DNA of 64,000 nucleotides from Sphingomonas edaphi (GTDB taxonomy: Bacteria; Pseudomonadota; Alphaproteobacteria; Sphingomonadales; Sphingomonadaceae), in contig NZ_QXTF01000001.1 in the NCBI RefSeq assembly GCF_003583725.1, forward strand, positions 930,001 to 994,000. Reading direction: 5' to 3'. Position 1 is the stretch's first letter, and each line of letters starts with the position of its first letter. The notes beneath the pieces are model-generated. The model had not been told where the DNA came from, did no database searches, and worked only from the letters and a program-made list of their open reading frames with translations. Below are positions 33,947 to 42,255 of this stretch, piece by piece. The translations under genes and the position numbers were made by a program.

Positions 33947-34707
33947 GCCTCTCAATCGTCCGCGCAGGCGCGCTTAAGCACGTTCCCCACGGATTTTTCG
34001 GCCGCGTCGGCGGACTGTCGACTGGAGCGATGGCCGGCCTGAACTGTGGACTGGGCAGCGGCGATGATGCTGAAGCCGTTGAAGCCAACCGGCGCCTCGC
34101 GGCAGATGCGATCATCACCGGCGCGCCGCTGGCAAGCGTCCATCAGGTCCATTCGCCGACCGCAGCCATCGTGCGGGAAGCTGTCACCCATTCGGAGCGG
34201 CCCCACGCTGATGCGCTAGTGACTGACCGAGCGGGTCTTCTGCTTGGCATCGTCACGGCTGATTGCGCACCTGTCCTCCTAGCTGACGTGCAGGCCGGCG
34301 TCATCGGCGCGGCCCATGCCGGATGGCGTGGAGCGACTGCCGGAGTAACCGACCAGGCTATTGCGGCGATGATTTCGCTAGGTGCCTCCATCGAGCGCAT
34401 CGCCGCGGCGGTTGGTCCCTGCATTTCCCGCGCATCGTACGAAGTTGATTCTGCTTTTACGGAGAGGCTGCTCGCTGAGGACCCGGGCAGCGACCGCTTT
34501 TTCGCGGAAGGCCCTGCGCACCGACCGCATTTTGACCTCGAAGCCTATGTGGTTGGTCGCCTTGCTGCGGCGGGGGTCCGGAAAATCGAGGCAGCAGGGC
34601 TCGACACCTATTCGCTGGAAGGCCGTTACTACAGCTATCGCCGTTCGACCCATCGCGGCGAAGTGACTTATGGGCGGCAAATCTCCATCATTGGTCTCGC
34701 GCCCTAG
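33943..34707 (+). CDS. pgeF: Peptidoglycan editing factor PgeF (laccase-domain, YfiH type)
   Basis: 254 residues with the YfiH/laccase-domain zinc site: VHQVHS, TADCAPVLLAD and HAGWRGA, then PCISRASYEVD and GLDTYS near the C-terminus. E. coli YfiH removes L-Ser-containing peptides from UDP-MurNAc precursors. The older name polyphenol oxidase refers to the same fold. It is the last of the lgt-led overlapping run; an intergenic gap of 48 bp follows before the next gene. Confidence 0.9.
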   Translation: MSLSIVRAGALKHVPHGFFGRVGGLSTGAMAGLNCGLGSGDDAEAVEANRRLAADAIITGAPLASVHQVHSPTAAIVREAVTHSERPHADALVTDRAGLLLGIVTADCAPVLLADVQAGVIGAAHAGWRGATAGVTDQAIAAMISLGASIERIAAAVGPCISRASYEVDSAFTERLLAEDPGSDRFFAEGPAHRPHFDLEAYVVGRLAAAGVRKIEAAGLDTYSLEGRYYSYRRSTHRGEVTYGRQISIIGLAP

Positions 34708-34755
34708 CGCCGCTTTGCACCAGCGGCTAATGGCGCGGCGACAAGGAGAATATCA

Positions 34756-36045
34756 GTGACCGAGAGCCGCCGCCCCAAGGATGCCGAAACGCACATTGGC
34801 AACCATAAGCTTGACCCCTCAACCCTGATGATGGGCTATGGCTTCGACCCGGCGCTTTCGGAAGGTTCGTTGAAGCCGCCGATCTTCCTCACCTCGACTT
34901 TCGTGTTTGATAAGGCCGCCGACGGGAAGCGCTTCTTTGAAGGCATCACAAACAAGCACGGATCGGGCGGCAAGGCCGAGGGGCTCGTCTATTCGCGCTT
35001 CAACGGCCCGAACCAGGAAATTCTCGAAGACCGGCTGAAGATATGGGAGGATGCCGAGACGTCGCTAACCTTCTCTAGCGGCATGACCGCCATTGCCACG
35101 CTTTTGCTAGCGTTCGTCCGGCCCGGCGATGTGGTGATCCATTCCGGTCCGCTTTACGCAGCGACCGAATCAATCATCAACAAGATTTTGCCGCAGTTCG
35201 GCGTTCACTATGTCGACTTCCCGGCCGGCGCGACGCGCGAAGAGTTGGACGAGGTTATGGCCAACGCCAAGGCCAAGGGCCGGGTCGCCATGATCTATCT
35301 CGAAAGTCCGGCAAACCCGACAAATGTCCTGGTCGATGTCGAGGCCGTCGCGGCTGCGCGCGCCGCGGCGTTCGGCGACGAGGCCGAGCTTCCGCCAATT
35401 GCGATTGACAACACCTTTTTGGGGCCGCTGTGGGCAAAACCTTTGGCGCAAGGCGCGGACATCACCGTTTACAGCCTCACCAAGTATGCGGGCGGTCATA
35501 GCGACCTCGTAGCCGGCGGGCTGGTCGGCAAGCAGTCGCTACTCGACAAGGTTCGGCTGATGCGGAACACGATGGGCGGCATCTGCGACCCGAATACCGC
35601 CTGGATGCTGATGCGGAGCTTGGAAACACTTGAACTGCGCATGACCCGCGCGGGTGAAAATGCCGAAAAGGTTTGCGCCTTCCTTCGCGACCATCCGAAG
35701 GTCGAAAAGGTCGGCTACCTCGGGTTCCTCGAAGAGGGTTCGCGTCAGGCCGATATCTACGAGCGTCATTGCACCGGTGCGGGCTCGACCTTCTCGCTTT
35801 ACCTCAAGGGCGGCGAACGTGAGGCCTTTGCCTTCCTCGACACACTGAAGATCGCGAAGCTGGCAGTCAGCCTAGGCGGTACTGAAACTCTGGCGTCGGC
35901 GCCCGCTGCGATGACCCACCTGTCCGTCCCTGACGAACGCCGGGCGGCCCTAGGTATCAGCGACAATCTGGTGCGGATCTCGATCGGTGTTGAAAAGGCA
36001 GAAGACCTGATCGTTGATTTCGAGAACGCGTTGAGGGCGGTTTAG
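34756..36045 (+). CDS. PLP-dependent trans-sulfuration enzyme, cystathionine gamma-synthase family
   Basis: GTG start with AGGAG at 34744-34748. The 429 residues contain the Cys/Met-metabolism PLP fold: FSSGMTAIATLLLAF, AIDNTFLGPLWAKPLAQGAD, the PLP lysine in YSLTKYAGGHSDLVAGG, and the C-terminal SLGGTETLASAPAAMTH. It may act as cystathionine gamma-synthase, methionine gamma-lyase or a related lyase; the sequence does not distinguish these. Its stop lies 10 bp from the stop of the convergent HAD gene. Confidence 0.9.
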   Translation: MTESRRPKDAETHIGNHKLDPSTLMMGYGFDPALSEGSLKPPIFLTSTFVFDKAADGKRFFEGITNKHGSGGKAEGLVYSRFNGPNQEILEDRLKIWEDAETSLTFSSGMTAIATLLLAFVRPGDVVIHSGPLYAATESIINKILPQFGVHYVDFPAGATREELDEVMANAKAKGRVAMIYLESPANPTNVLVDVEAVAAARAAAFGDEAELPPIAIDNTFLGPLWAKPLAQGADITVYSLTKYAGGHSDLVAGGLVGKQSLLDKVRLMRNTMGGICDPNTAWMLMRSLETLELRMTRAGENAEKVCAFLRDHPKVEKVGYLGFLEEGSRQADIYERHCTGAGSTFSLYLKGGEREAFAFLDTLKIAKLAVSLGGTETLASAPAAMTHLSVPDERRAALGISDNLVRISIGVEKAEDLIVDFENALRAV

Positions 36046-36055
36046 ACCGTTCTCT

Positions 36056-36721
36056 TTAGCCCCAGTCTTCAACCTGCCAGCCTCGGGCGGCGGCGAGCTT
36101 CCGTAGCTTGTCGTGCGGATTAACCGCGACCGCTTCGTCCGCCCATTCGAACACGGGCGCATCGCTTGCATGGTCCGAGTAGAAGCGCACATGACCGCGC
36201 GTCAGGCCGCTCTTCCCCAGCCAGTCCTCGACCATCCGCAGCTTCGCCGGACCGTAGCAATTTTCGCCGTCGATCTTGGCATGGACCCGCTCGTCCAGGC
36301 CCTTAATCGAATTTGTGCCGATACAGTCGTCGAACCCTAGCTGCTCGGCGATCTCACGTGCGTAAAAGCGATAGCTCGCCGTTGCCATGACCACGCGCCG
36401 TCCCTCGGCCTTGTCGCGCGCGATCGCAGCGCGCGCACCGGGGCGGACGTTTCGCACCAGCGTGGCCCGGGCAAATCCGTCGACGAGTGGCTTCAACTCG
36501 GCCGGGTGGCGGGTGTGGCCCAGGAGAAGCCTGTGGTTGATTTCTTTCAGCCGACCTCGGTCGATCAGCTTCGTCAGATAGGCGAGCATCGAAAGCGCGA
36601 CGAACGGCAGAAACAACAGTCGCCACGGCGCCTTGCGGAGAGCACAATGCAAAAGGAACGGCGTATAGGTCGCGCGGCGCGTGACGGTGCGGTCCATGTC
36701 GTAAATTGCCAGGTCGGTCAT
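36056..36721 (-). CDS. HAD-IB family phosphatase
   Basis: 221 residues with the HAD motifs: nucleophile DMDRT in AIYDMDRTVTRR (motif I), VVMATASYRFY (motif II Thr/Ser), and RFYSDHASDAPVFEWADEAVAVNPHD (motif III/IV). A hydrophobic stretch near 34-52 (LLFLPFVALSMLAYLTKLI) may associate it with the membrane. The family includes phosphoserine phosphatase-like enzymes. It is the last gene of a three-gene 4-bp-overlapping cassette with the nucleotidyltransferase and CDP-alcohol transferase, so its substrate may be a phosphorylated lipid or head-group intermediate. Confidence 0.85.
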   Translation of the reverse strand: MTDLAIYDMDRTVTRRATYTPFLLHCALRKAPWRLLFLPFVALSMLAYLTKLIDRGRLKEINHRLLLGHTRHPAELKPLVDGFARATLVRNVRPGARAAIARDKAEGRRVVMATASYRFYAREIAEQLGFDDCIGTNSIKGLDERVHAKIDGENCYGPAKLRMVEDWLGKSGLTRGHVRFYSDHASDAPVFEWADEAVAVNPHDKLRKLAAARGWQVEDWG

Positions 36722-37485
36722 GCCTGCCCATCCAGGATAGCAGTGACCAGTTCATGGTCCGCAGGCTTGTCGACGTCTACTGCCGCTAGGGGATTGGAAA
36801 GTTCGACCTTGCGGATGTCGAGACCAATCTTTCGCCCAACCGACGCCAGGGTCTGTTCGATGGTACGCAATCGCAGCACTGCACCCAGCAGCACACTCGG
36901 ACCCAGCGCTGCGATCATCCGCCAGCCTTTTTTGCGATCCTGTTCAACCGACCGCCACAGCGCGACGGCGCTGGCAGCTTTTCTGTTGCCGAAAGCGAAG
37001 AGGTTCGCCCCTGAATATGCCCCGCCGCGAAAGCGAAGCCAAGTTCGGCTCGTTTCGGGAAGGCGGGCCAACAGCGGTCGTTGTTCGACCAACCCGATTG
37101 CGAGATCAGCGCCGGCGGCCTGGCGGCAAAAGTCGGAGATTATTCCTTCGTCCAGCAGCGCGTGGTCGGCGGTAGTGACCAGCAGGGGAAACTCCGTCGC
37201 AGGGTCACTCAATATATTTTCGAGGGTAGCCGCGATGGTGTCGCCGGACCGAATGACCGATAACCGAACATCGGTCGGGAGAGCGACGACGATCCTCTCC
37301 GGCTGCTGCGCCAGAACCACCACCCGGGAGATTTCATCTGCTTTGAGCAGAGCCGTAACGGGCCTTGCGACCATGGGCACGCCGCCGACGGGGATCAGCG
37401 CTTTCAAGTCGGTTCCATGCGCCTGCGCAAATGCATCGCGACCTGGCCGCGACCCGGCGAGCACCAACGCCGTCCAGCGGCTCAT
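36718..37485 (-). CDS. MobA-like nucleotidyltransferase
   Basis: From the ATG at 37485 the 255-residue protein begins TALVLAGSRPGRD, the glycine-rich NTP-binding loop of GT-A nucleotidyltransferases, followed by LKALIPVGGVPMVARPV with the substrate-binding lysine and LLVTTADHALLDEG with the metal-binding acid. It should make an activated NDP-alcohol or NDP-sugar from an NTP. Adjacency to a CDP-alcohol phosphotransferase makes CTP the likely nucleotide. It overlaps both neighbours by ATGA. Confidence 0.82.
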   Translation of the reverse strand: MSRWTALVLAGSRPGRDAFAQAHGTDLKALIPVGGVPMVARPVTALLKADEISRVVVLAQQPERIVVALPTDVRLSVIRSGDTIAATLENILSDPATEFPLLVTTADHALLDEGIISDFCRQAAGADLAIGLVEQRPLLARLPETSRTWLRFRGGAYSGANLFAFGNRKAASAVALWRSVEQDRKKGWRMIAALGPSVLLGAVLRLRTIEQTLASVGRKIGLDIRKVELSNPLAAVDVDKPADHELVTAILDGQA

Positions 37486-38618
37486 GCCAGCCAGCTGACG
37501 ACCGGGCGTCCGCGGTCCCTGCGCGCATTGGCCTGTGCAAGGCGGACCGCATGGAAGATCAGGGAAAGGATGGTCCAAAGGGCGACTAGTTCGATCCCGA
37601 GATCGGGTCGTCCCAATGCAAGGGCAACCACAAGGACGACCATGTTGGGGTTACGCCGCGCCGTGATCAGTCGGAACTGGCTGTCTGCCTTCTGCCAGAC
37701 GTGGATGTGCATGCCGTAGCGACGCATGAAAATGCCCTCGATTACACGCTGCGCGACATAGCCAAAGACAATCGCCCCTATAATCAGCGCCTCGTAGACT
37801 CGATCATCCAAGGGCCGTCCGTAGGCATTGAGCCCCTCGGCCCAGGCCCACCACCAAAAGGGGGGATGTACCAAATCGACGCCATGGTCGAAGATATTGC
37901 CCCACTTCGACGACTGTCCCGTGCAGCGGGCAAGTTTCCCGTCGACGGTGTCCAGCACCATGAACGTGAAGCCTGCCGCGATCCCGGTCCAGTACCAACC
38001 GTTGTAGAACAGGAAAAAAGCCGCAACGCAGAAGATAGCTCCGACGGCGGTCACGAAATTGGGGGTGAGGCCCGCCCTGGCGGCCCAGCGCGTCAGGTGA
38101 AAAGCCAATCCACGCCACAGATAGAGTGTCAGCGCATCTGTAACGCCCTTGTAGCTAGCATTATAGGCAGCGCGTTCGACCGGCTCGGGATTTGAAGGAT
38201 CCAACTGGAGAACGAAAGGCCGATCCCGCTTACGCAGCTTCCGGTAGCTGAAATCGGCGGTGTCGGCATCGATCCGCTGCAGCGATGTGCCGTTGTATGG
38301 GCTGGCCGACGCCATCGAGGCCATTACTTCCGAAGAGTCGTCTCCAGCCGGAACATGAGCCAGGACCGCCAGGCCATTTTTGGTCAGGACAGTCCCCGGC
38401 TGTTCCGCCAAGGCAGCCAGCCATTCAGGATCCCATGCCCAATTGAGGTCAGCTAACAGGGTTCCCCGTTCAACATCCGGACGCGCTGTCGGTTCGAGGC
38501 GAGACTTGATCGCCAGAGCATTCGCCCGATCGGCGGCGCTCATGCCAAAGGCGCGGGCCGGGTTGTCCCCGACCGTCACGAACAGCGGCTTATCGCCTGA
38601 AGGAAGATCGCCAGACAT
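37482..38618 (-). CDS. CDP-alcohol phosphatidyltransferase family protein with an N-terminal extension
   Basis: Transfers a phosphoalcohol between a CDP-activated substrate and a second alcohol. The complete active-site pattern D-x2-D-G-x2-A-R-x8-G-x3-D-x3-D is present: D223, D226, G227, A230, R231, G240, D244 and D248, in a membrane domain with about six helices (170-365). Residues 1-160 are soluble and do not show a motif I recognise. The 378-residue length is nearly twice that of single-domain PgsA-type enzymes. It starts the cassette with the nucleotidyltransferase and HAD gene, and is divergent from mlaE with 93 bp between. Confidence 0.88.
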   Translation of the reverse strand: MSGDLPSGDKPLFVTVGDNPARAFGMSAADRANALAIKSRLEPTARPDVERGTLLADLNWAWDPEWLAALAEQPGTVLTKNGLAVLAHVPAGDDSSEVMASMASASPYNGTSLQRIDADTADFSYRKLRKRDRPFVLQLDPSNPEPVERAAYNASYKGVTDALTLYLWRGLAFHLTRWAARAGLTPNFVTAVGAIFCVAAFFLFYNGWYWTGIAAGFTFMVLDTVDGKLARCTGQSSKWGNIFDHGVDLVHPPFWWWAWAEGLNAYGRPLDDRVYEALIIGAIVFGYVAQRVIEGIFMRRYGMHIHVWQKADSQFRLITARRNPNMVVLVVALALGRPDLGIELVALWTILSLIFHAVRLAQANARRDRGRPVVSWLA

Positions 38619-38711
38619 CCAGTCGCGCTATAGGGCATGAATTTTGGCAAGAAATAGACAAAACGCCGCTGCACTTGCCGCTGAATCGGTTTTCGCGCAG
38701 GGTCGCGCCCG

Positions 38712-39815
38712 ATGGGGGTTGCGTCAGAATCTTCCGATCCCGCCGAGGGAAGTGAAGCGTTCCGCTGCGTCGGATCGCTGACGATCGCTCGCGCCGCCTC
38801 CACGCAGCGCGAAATCGATGCCGCAGCAGACCCGTTGACCATCGATCTGGCCGGCGTCGAGAAAATCGACACGGTCGGCGCGTGGGTCATCTACCGGACG
38901 GTTCGAGATCGTGGCGCGAAGGTCGTCGGGGCCAGCCCCGACGTCAAGGAATTGCTCGATCAGGTCGCCGAGGCGGATAATCCGGTGCAGGTCCGCCCGG
39001 ACGAACGAGCGGCGCCCCTGCGCGCGCTTAACGAGTTGGGCGAATGGGTGGCCGACGCTGGTCGCACGCTGGTCGGGCTGGTCGCCTTCTTCGGTTCCGT
39101 ACTGGTAGCGATCGCGGCGATCATCCGCCGGCCCAAGCGGCTGCGAATCAATGCCGTGGTGCACCGTTTCGACCTAGTTGGCGTCCGCGCGCTGGGGATC
39201 ATTGGGCTGATGACTTTTCTCATCGGGATCGTCATCGGACAGCAGGGTGCGGTCCAGCTCGAGCAATTTGGCGCCGAGGTATACACGATCAACCTCATCG
39301 GCCGCATCACCGTGCGCGAACTGGCGACGCTAATGACGGCGATCATGGTCGCGGGCCGGTCCGGCTCCGCCTTCGCCGCGCAAATCGGCACGATGAAAAT
39401 CACCGAGGAAGTCGACGCTATGCGCACCATCGGTGTCTCGCCGGTCGAGGCGCTCGTCGTTCCTCGCATCCTCGCAGCGATCATAATGATGCCGCTGCTA
39501 TCCTTCTACGCGATGATCATGTCGCTGATCGGCGGCGGCATGTACGTCTGGATCGACCTTGGGATTCCGCCGCTCACGTACATACAGCGGCTTCAGGAGG
39601 TTGTCCCGGTTTCGGACCTGTGGGTTGGTCTTATCAAGGCTCCAGTGTTCGGATTCCTCATCGCTCTGGCCGGTTGCTTCAACGGCATGCTCGTGCAGGG
39701 CAACAGCGAAGAGGTCGGCACGAAAACCACTGCGGCGGTCGTGCAGTCGATCTTCATGGTAATCGTGCTCGACGCCGTTTTCGCGGTGTTCTTCTCACAG
39801 GTCGGCTGGATATGA
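38712..39815 (+). CDS. mlaE: MlaE-like ABC permease fused to an N-terminal STAS domain
   Basis: Residues 18-105 are a STAS domain (FRCVGSLTIARAASTQ, LTIDLAGVEKIDTVGAWVIYRTV, VVGASPDVKELLDQV). From about 130 the MlaE permease follows with IGQQGAVQLEQFGAE, RSGSAFAAQIGTMKITEEVDAMRTIGVSPVEALVVPR and five hydrophobic helices. In E. coli the STAS protein MlaB is separate; here it is fused. The transporter moves phospholipids between the inner and outer membrane. It is coupled to the ATPase gene by ATGA. Confidence 0.92.
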   Translation: MGVASESSDPAEGSEAFRCVGSLTIARAASTQREIDAAADPLTIDLAGVEKIDTVGAWVIYRTVRDRGAKVVGASPDVKELLDQVAEADNPVQVRPDERAAPLRALNELGEWVADAGRTLVGLVAFFGSVLVAIAAIIRRPKRLRINAVVHRFDLVGVRALGIIGLMTFLIGIVIGQQGAVQLEQFGAEVYTINLIGRITVRELATLMTAIMVAGRSGSAFAAQIGTMKITEEVDAMRTIGVSPVEALVVPRILAAIIMMPLLSFYAMIMSLIGGGMYVWIDLGIPPLTYIQRLQEVVPVSDLWVGLIKAPVFGFLIALAGCFNGMLVQGNSEEVGTKTTAAVVQSIFMVIVLDAVFAVFFSQVGWI

Positions 39816-40591
39816 GCTCCGACACGGTCATCAGCGTCCGCGGCCTACGCAACAGTTTCGGCGATCAAGTCATTCACGAGAATCTTGATCTCGATGTTCG
39901 ACGCGGAGAAATTCTGGGTGTGGTCGGCGGTTCGGGCACGGGCAAGTCGGTACTGATGCGTTCGATCATCGGGCTACAGATACCTGACGAGGGCGAAATA
40001 GACGTCCTTGGCGAAAATATGATCGGTCGCAGCGAGGACGAGGCCAAGAATATCCGCCGGCGCTGGGGCGTGCTGTTCCAGAACGGCGCCCTCTTCTCGA
40101 CGCTCACCGTCGCCGAAAACGTCGAAGTGCCCATCCGAGAATATTTCCCGTTCATCAAGCCGCCACTCCTTGATGAAATCGCCGGATACAAGATCGCGAT
40201 GTCGGGCCTGCCAGCTAATGCGGGCCCCAAATACCCGTCGGAACTGTCGGGCGGCATGCGGAAGCGCGCCGGACTTGCGCGAGCGCTTGCACTCGATCCC
40301 GAGCTGTTGTTTCTCGACGAGCCGACCGCCGGTCTTGACCCGATTGGAGCTGCCGCATTCGACGAACTGATTGTCGGGCTGAAGCACAAGCTTGAATTGA
40401 CCGTTTTCCTGATCACGCACGATTTGGATACGCTCTGGGCGATCTGCGACCGTGTCGCGGTGCTTGCCGACCAAAAGGTGATCGCGGTCGGGACGATTGA
40501 AGAATTGCTCTCCTTGGACCATCCTTGGATTCAGGAGTATTTTAACGGCCCCCGCGGACGCGCGGCCGTCGCCTCGCGGAAGGAAGATTAA
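39812..40591 (+). CDS. mlaF: MlaF-like ABC transporter ATP-binding protein
   Basis: 259 residues with Walker A GGSGTGKS, the Q-loop LFQNGALFSTLTVAENVEVP, signature LSGGMRKRAGLARALALDPELL, Walker B LLFLDEPTAGLD and the His-loop FLITHDL. The Mla-type Q-loop block QNGALFSTLTV is close to MlaF. It pairs with the STAS-MlaE permease. The ATG overlaps the mlaE stop. Confidence 0.93.
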   Translation: MSSDTVISVRGLRNSFGDQVIHENLDLDVRRGEILGVVGGSGTGKSVLMRSIIGLQIPDEGEIDVLGENMIGRSEDEAKNIRRRWGVLFQNGALFSTLTVAENVEVPIREYFPFIKPPLLDEIAGYKIAMSGLPANAGPKYPSELSGGMRKRAGLARALALDPELLFLDEPTAGLDPIGAAAFDELIVGLKHKLELTVFLITHDLDTLWAICDRVAVLADQKVIAVGTIEELLSLDHPWIQEYFNGPRGRAAVASRKED

Positions 40592-40596
40592 GGCCG

Positions 40597-41550
40597 ATGG
40601 AAACGCGTTCGAACCATGTCTTGGTCGGCACCGTGACCTTACTGCTGCTGGCTGGCCTGCTGGTCTTCATCGTTTGGCTCGCCGGCCTGTCGAACAAAGC
40701 AGAAAAATGCTTCGACATTTACTTCGCACAAGGGGTTGGCGGCCTCAACAAAGGCTCGTCGGTCAATTTCCAGGGCGTCCCGGTGGGTCAGATCGAAAAG
40801 ATCAGCTTGCTTCCGGATCGGCCGGAATTCGTCTGGGTTCGGATCAAGGTGGATGCGCAGACGCCGGTACTTCAAGGCACCACCGCGCAGATCAAGGGTG
40901 TCGGTTTTACCGGCGTCAGCGAAATCGCATTGGAAGGTGCCGTCAAGGGCGCTCGCCCGCTGGAGCAAATCGGCCCGCAAGGCTGCCCAGTCATTCCGGC
41001 CAGTTCGGGCGGCCTCGGCGCGCTACTCAACTCGGCGCCTGAACTGATCGACCGAATCCAGCGGCTGACCGAGCGCTTGACCGAACTGCTCAGCGACAAA
41101 AACCAGAACGCGGTGTCCGACATCCTCGAAAATGTCGATCAGACGACGAAAGTCCTGGCCGAACGCGCGCCGGACCTCGCCGACGCGATTGGCGACGCTC
41201 GGATTGCCGCGCGGAATGCCGGCGTAGCGGCCCAGCGGGTCGGCATTCTCGCCGATAGCACAAACCGCTTGGTCAACGAGCAGGGCAAGCCAGCGGCGGA
41301 AGATCTGCGGAAAGCCATTGCATCGGTCCAGCGCGCCGCGGATAATCTCGATGCCGTCGTCGCCGACGCTCGGCCGGGAATCCAGAACTTCTCAAAGTCG
41401 ACCTTACCCGAGGCCAACCGCCTGGTTCGCGATCTTCGCGATCTGTCGGACTCGCTTCGCCAATTCAGCGACCGGCTGAACAATGACGGCGCGATGGGAG
41501 TCCTCGGCCCTGAAAAGCTTCCTGACTATAAGCCCGGAAAGACGAAATGA
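40597..41550 (+). CDS. mlaD: MlaD-like MCE-domain lipid-binding protein
   Basis: An N-terminal transmembrane anchor (LVGTVTLLLLAGLLVFIVWLA) is followed by the MCE domain with AQGVGGLNKGSSVNFQGVPVGQIEKI and IKGVGFTGVSEIAL, then a long helical C-terminus with repeated NLDAVVADARPGIQN-like heptads (about 170-300). The helical tail is longer than in E. coli MlaD (183 aa), so the protein may form a tunnel-like helical extension. It sits 5 bp after mlaF and overlaps the lipoprotein gene by ATGA. Confidence 0.92.
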   Translation: METRSNHVLVGTVTLLLLAGLLVFIVWLAGLSNKAEKCFDIYFAQGVGGLNKGSSVNFQGVPVGQIEKISLLPDRPEFVWVRIKVDAQTPVLQGTTAQIKGVGFTGVSEIALEGAVKGARPLEQIGPQGCPVIPASSGGLGALLNSAPELIDRIQRLTERLTELLSDKNQNAVSDILENVDQTTKVLAERAPDLADAIGDARIAARNAGVAAQRVGILADSTNRLVNEQGKPAAEDLRKAIASVQRAADNLDAVVADARPGIQNFSKSTLPEANRLVRDLRDLSDSLRQFSDRLNNDGAMGVLGPEKLPDYKPGKTK

Positions 41551-42134
41551 TGCGTAACGACCGCCTGCTGATCGTCACATTGGGCGCCTTGTCGCTGGCC
41601 TCCTGCTTTGGCGGCAAGAAGGTTCCGCCAACCCTGCTGACCCTGACGAGTTCGGCACCGGCACCAGCCTCGGTCAATCGCGCCGCGTCTCCCGGCGAAG
41701 CGGTCACCATTGACGTGCCCGTGGTTCCAAAGGAAATCGCAACCACGCGCGTCCCGGCGCTCGTCGGGCCGACGGCGATCGCCTACGTGAAGGACCTGCA
41801 GTGGGTCGAAAGCCCGGACCGGTTGTTCCAGGACCTGCTCCAGGAAACCGTCGTTCGCACGACCAGCCGTGTTGTCCTTGACCCGCGCCAGTCCGCACTG
41901 GATCCCGGCCTGCACCTGACAGGAACGCTCAGCCGCTTCGGCTACGATGCACAGGAAGGGTCCGTCATCGTTCGCTACGACGGCGCCTTGTCGACGTCAG
42001 GGGGGACGCGGGTCGAGACGCGGCGGTTCGAGGCCAAGGTGCCAGCTGACGGTACGGCCCCGACTGTCGGTCCAGCCCTCAACGCAGCTGCAAACCAAGT
42101 TGCGGCCGAAGTCGCCCAGTGGGTGGGCGGTTAA
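41547..42134 (+). CDS. ABC-type transport auxiliary lipoprotein (PqiC/LetB-system-like)
   Basis: 195 residues with a lipoprotein signal (LLIVTLGALSLASC, Cys at about 20). The body has the auxiliary-lipoprotein pattern: IDVPVVPKEIATTRVPAL, IAYVKDLQWVESPDRLFQDLLQETVV and YDAQEGSVIVRYDGALST. Such proteins usually partner an MCE transporter at the outer membrane side. It ends the Mla-type operon; its stop overlaps a tiny downstream frame (TAATG). No MlaC or MlaA homologue is seen in this window. Confidence 0.85.
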   Translation: MMRNDRLLIVTLGALSLASCFGGKKVPPTLLTLTSSAPAPASVNRAASPGEAVTIDVPVVPKEIATTRVPALVGPTAIAYVKDLQWVESPDRLFQDLLQETVVRTTSRVVLDPRQSALDPGLHLTGTLSRFGYDAQEGSVIVRYDGALSTSGGTRVETRRFEAKVPADGTAPTVGPALNAAANQVAAEVAQWVGG

Positions 42135-42229
42135 TGGCAGAGTGGTGCGATGGCCCGTCGGCCAAAGGCAAGCTATTGCTCATCGCGGGCGTCGCCGTGA
42201 TGGCGCCCGGCGCTGCTTGGCTTAGATAA
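42134..42229 (+). CDS. Putative 31-residue hydrophobic peptide after the Mla operon
   Basis: The ATG shares its A with the preceding stop (TAATG). The peptide starts MAEWCDGPSAKGK and has a hydrophobic stretch LLLIAGVAVMAPGAAWL. The reinitiation-type overlap and the amphipathic-to-hydrophobic plan are suggestive, but length alone cannot exclude chance. No family known to me. Confidence 0.35.
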   Translation: MAEWCDGPSAKGKLLLIAGVAVMAPGAAWLR

Positions 42230-42255
42230 CGCGTCGGTCGCTTTCTCGGGTCGGC

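Noticed and set aside
36020-36056. Possible bidirectional terminator between the PLP enzyme and the HAD gene
   Set aside because: GAGAA/TTCTC and CGGT/ACCG can pair, but the loop is long, the stem is broken and the T-run is short, so the call is not supportable.
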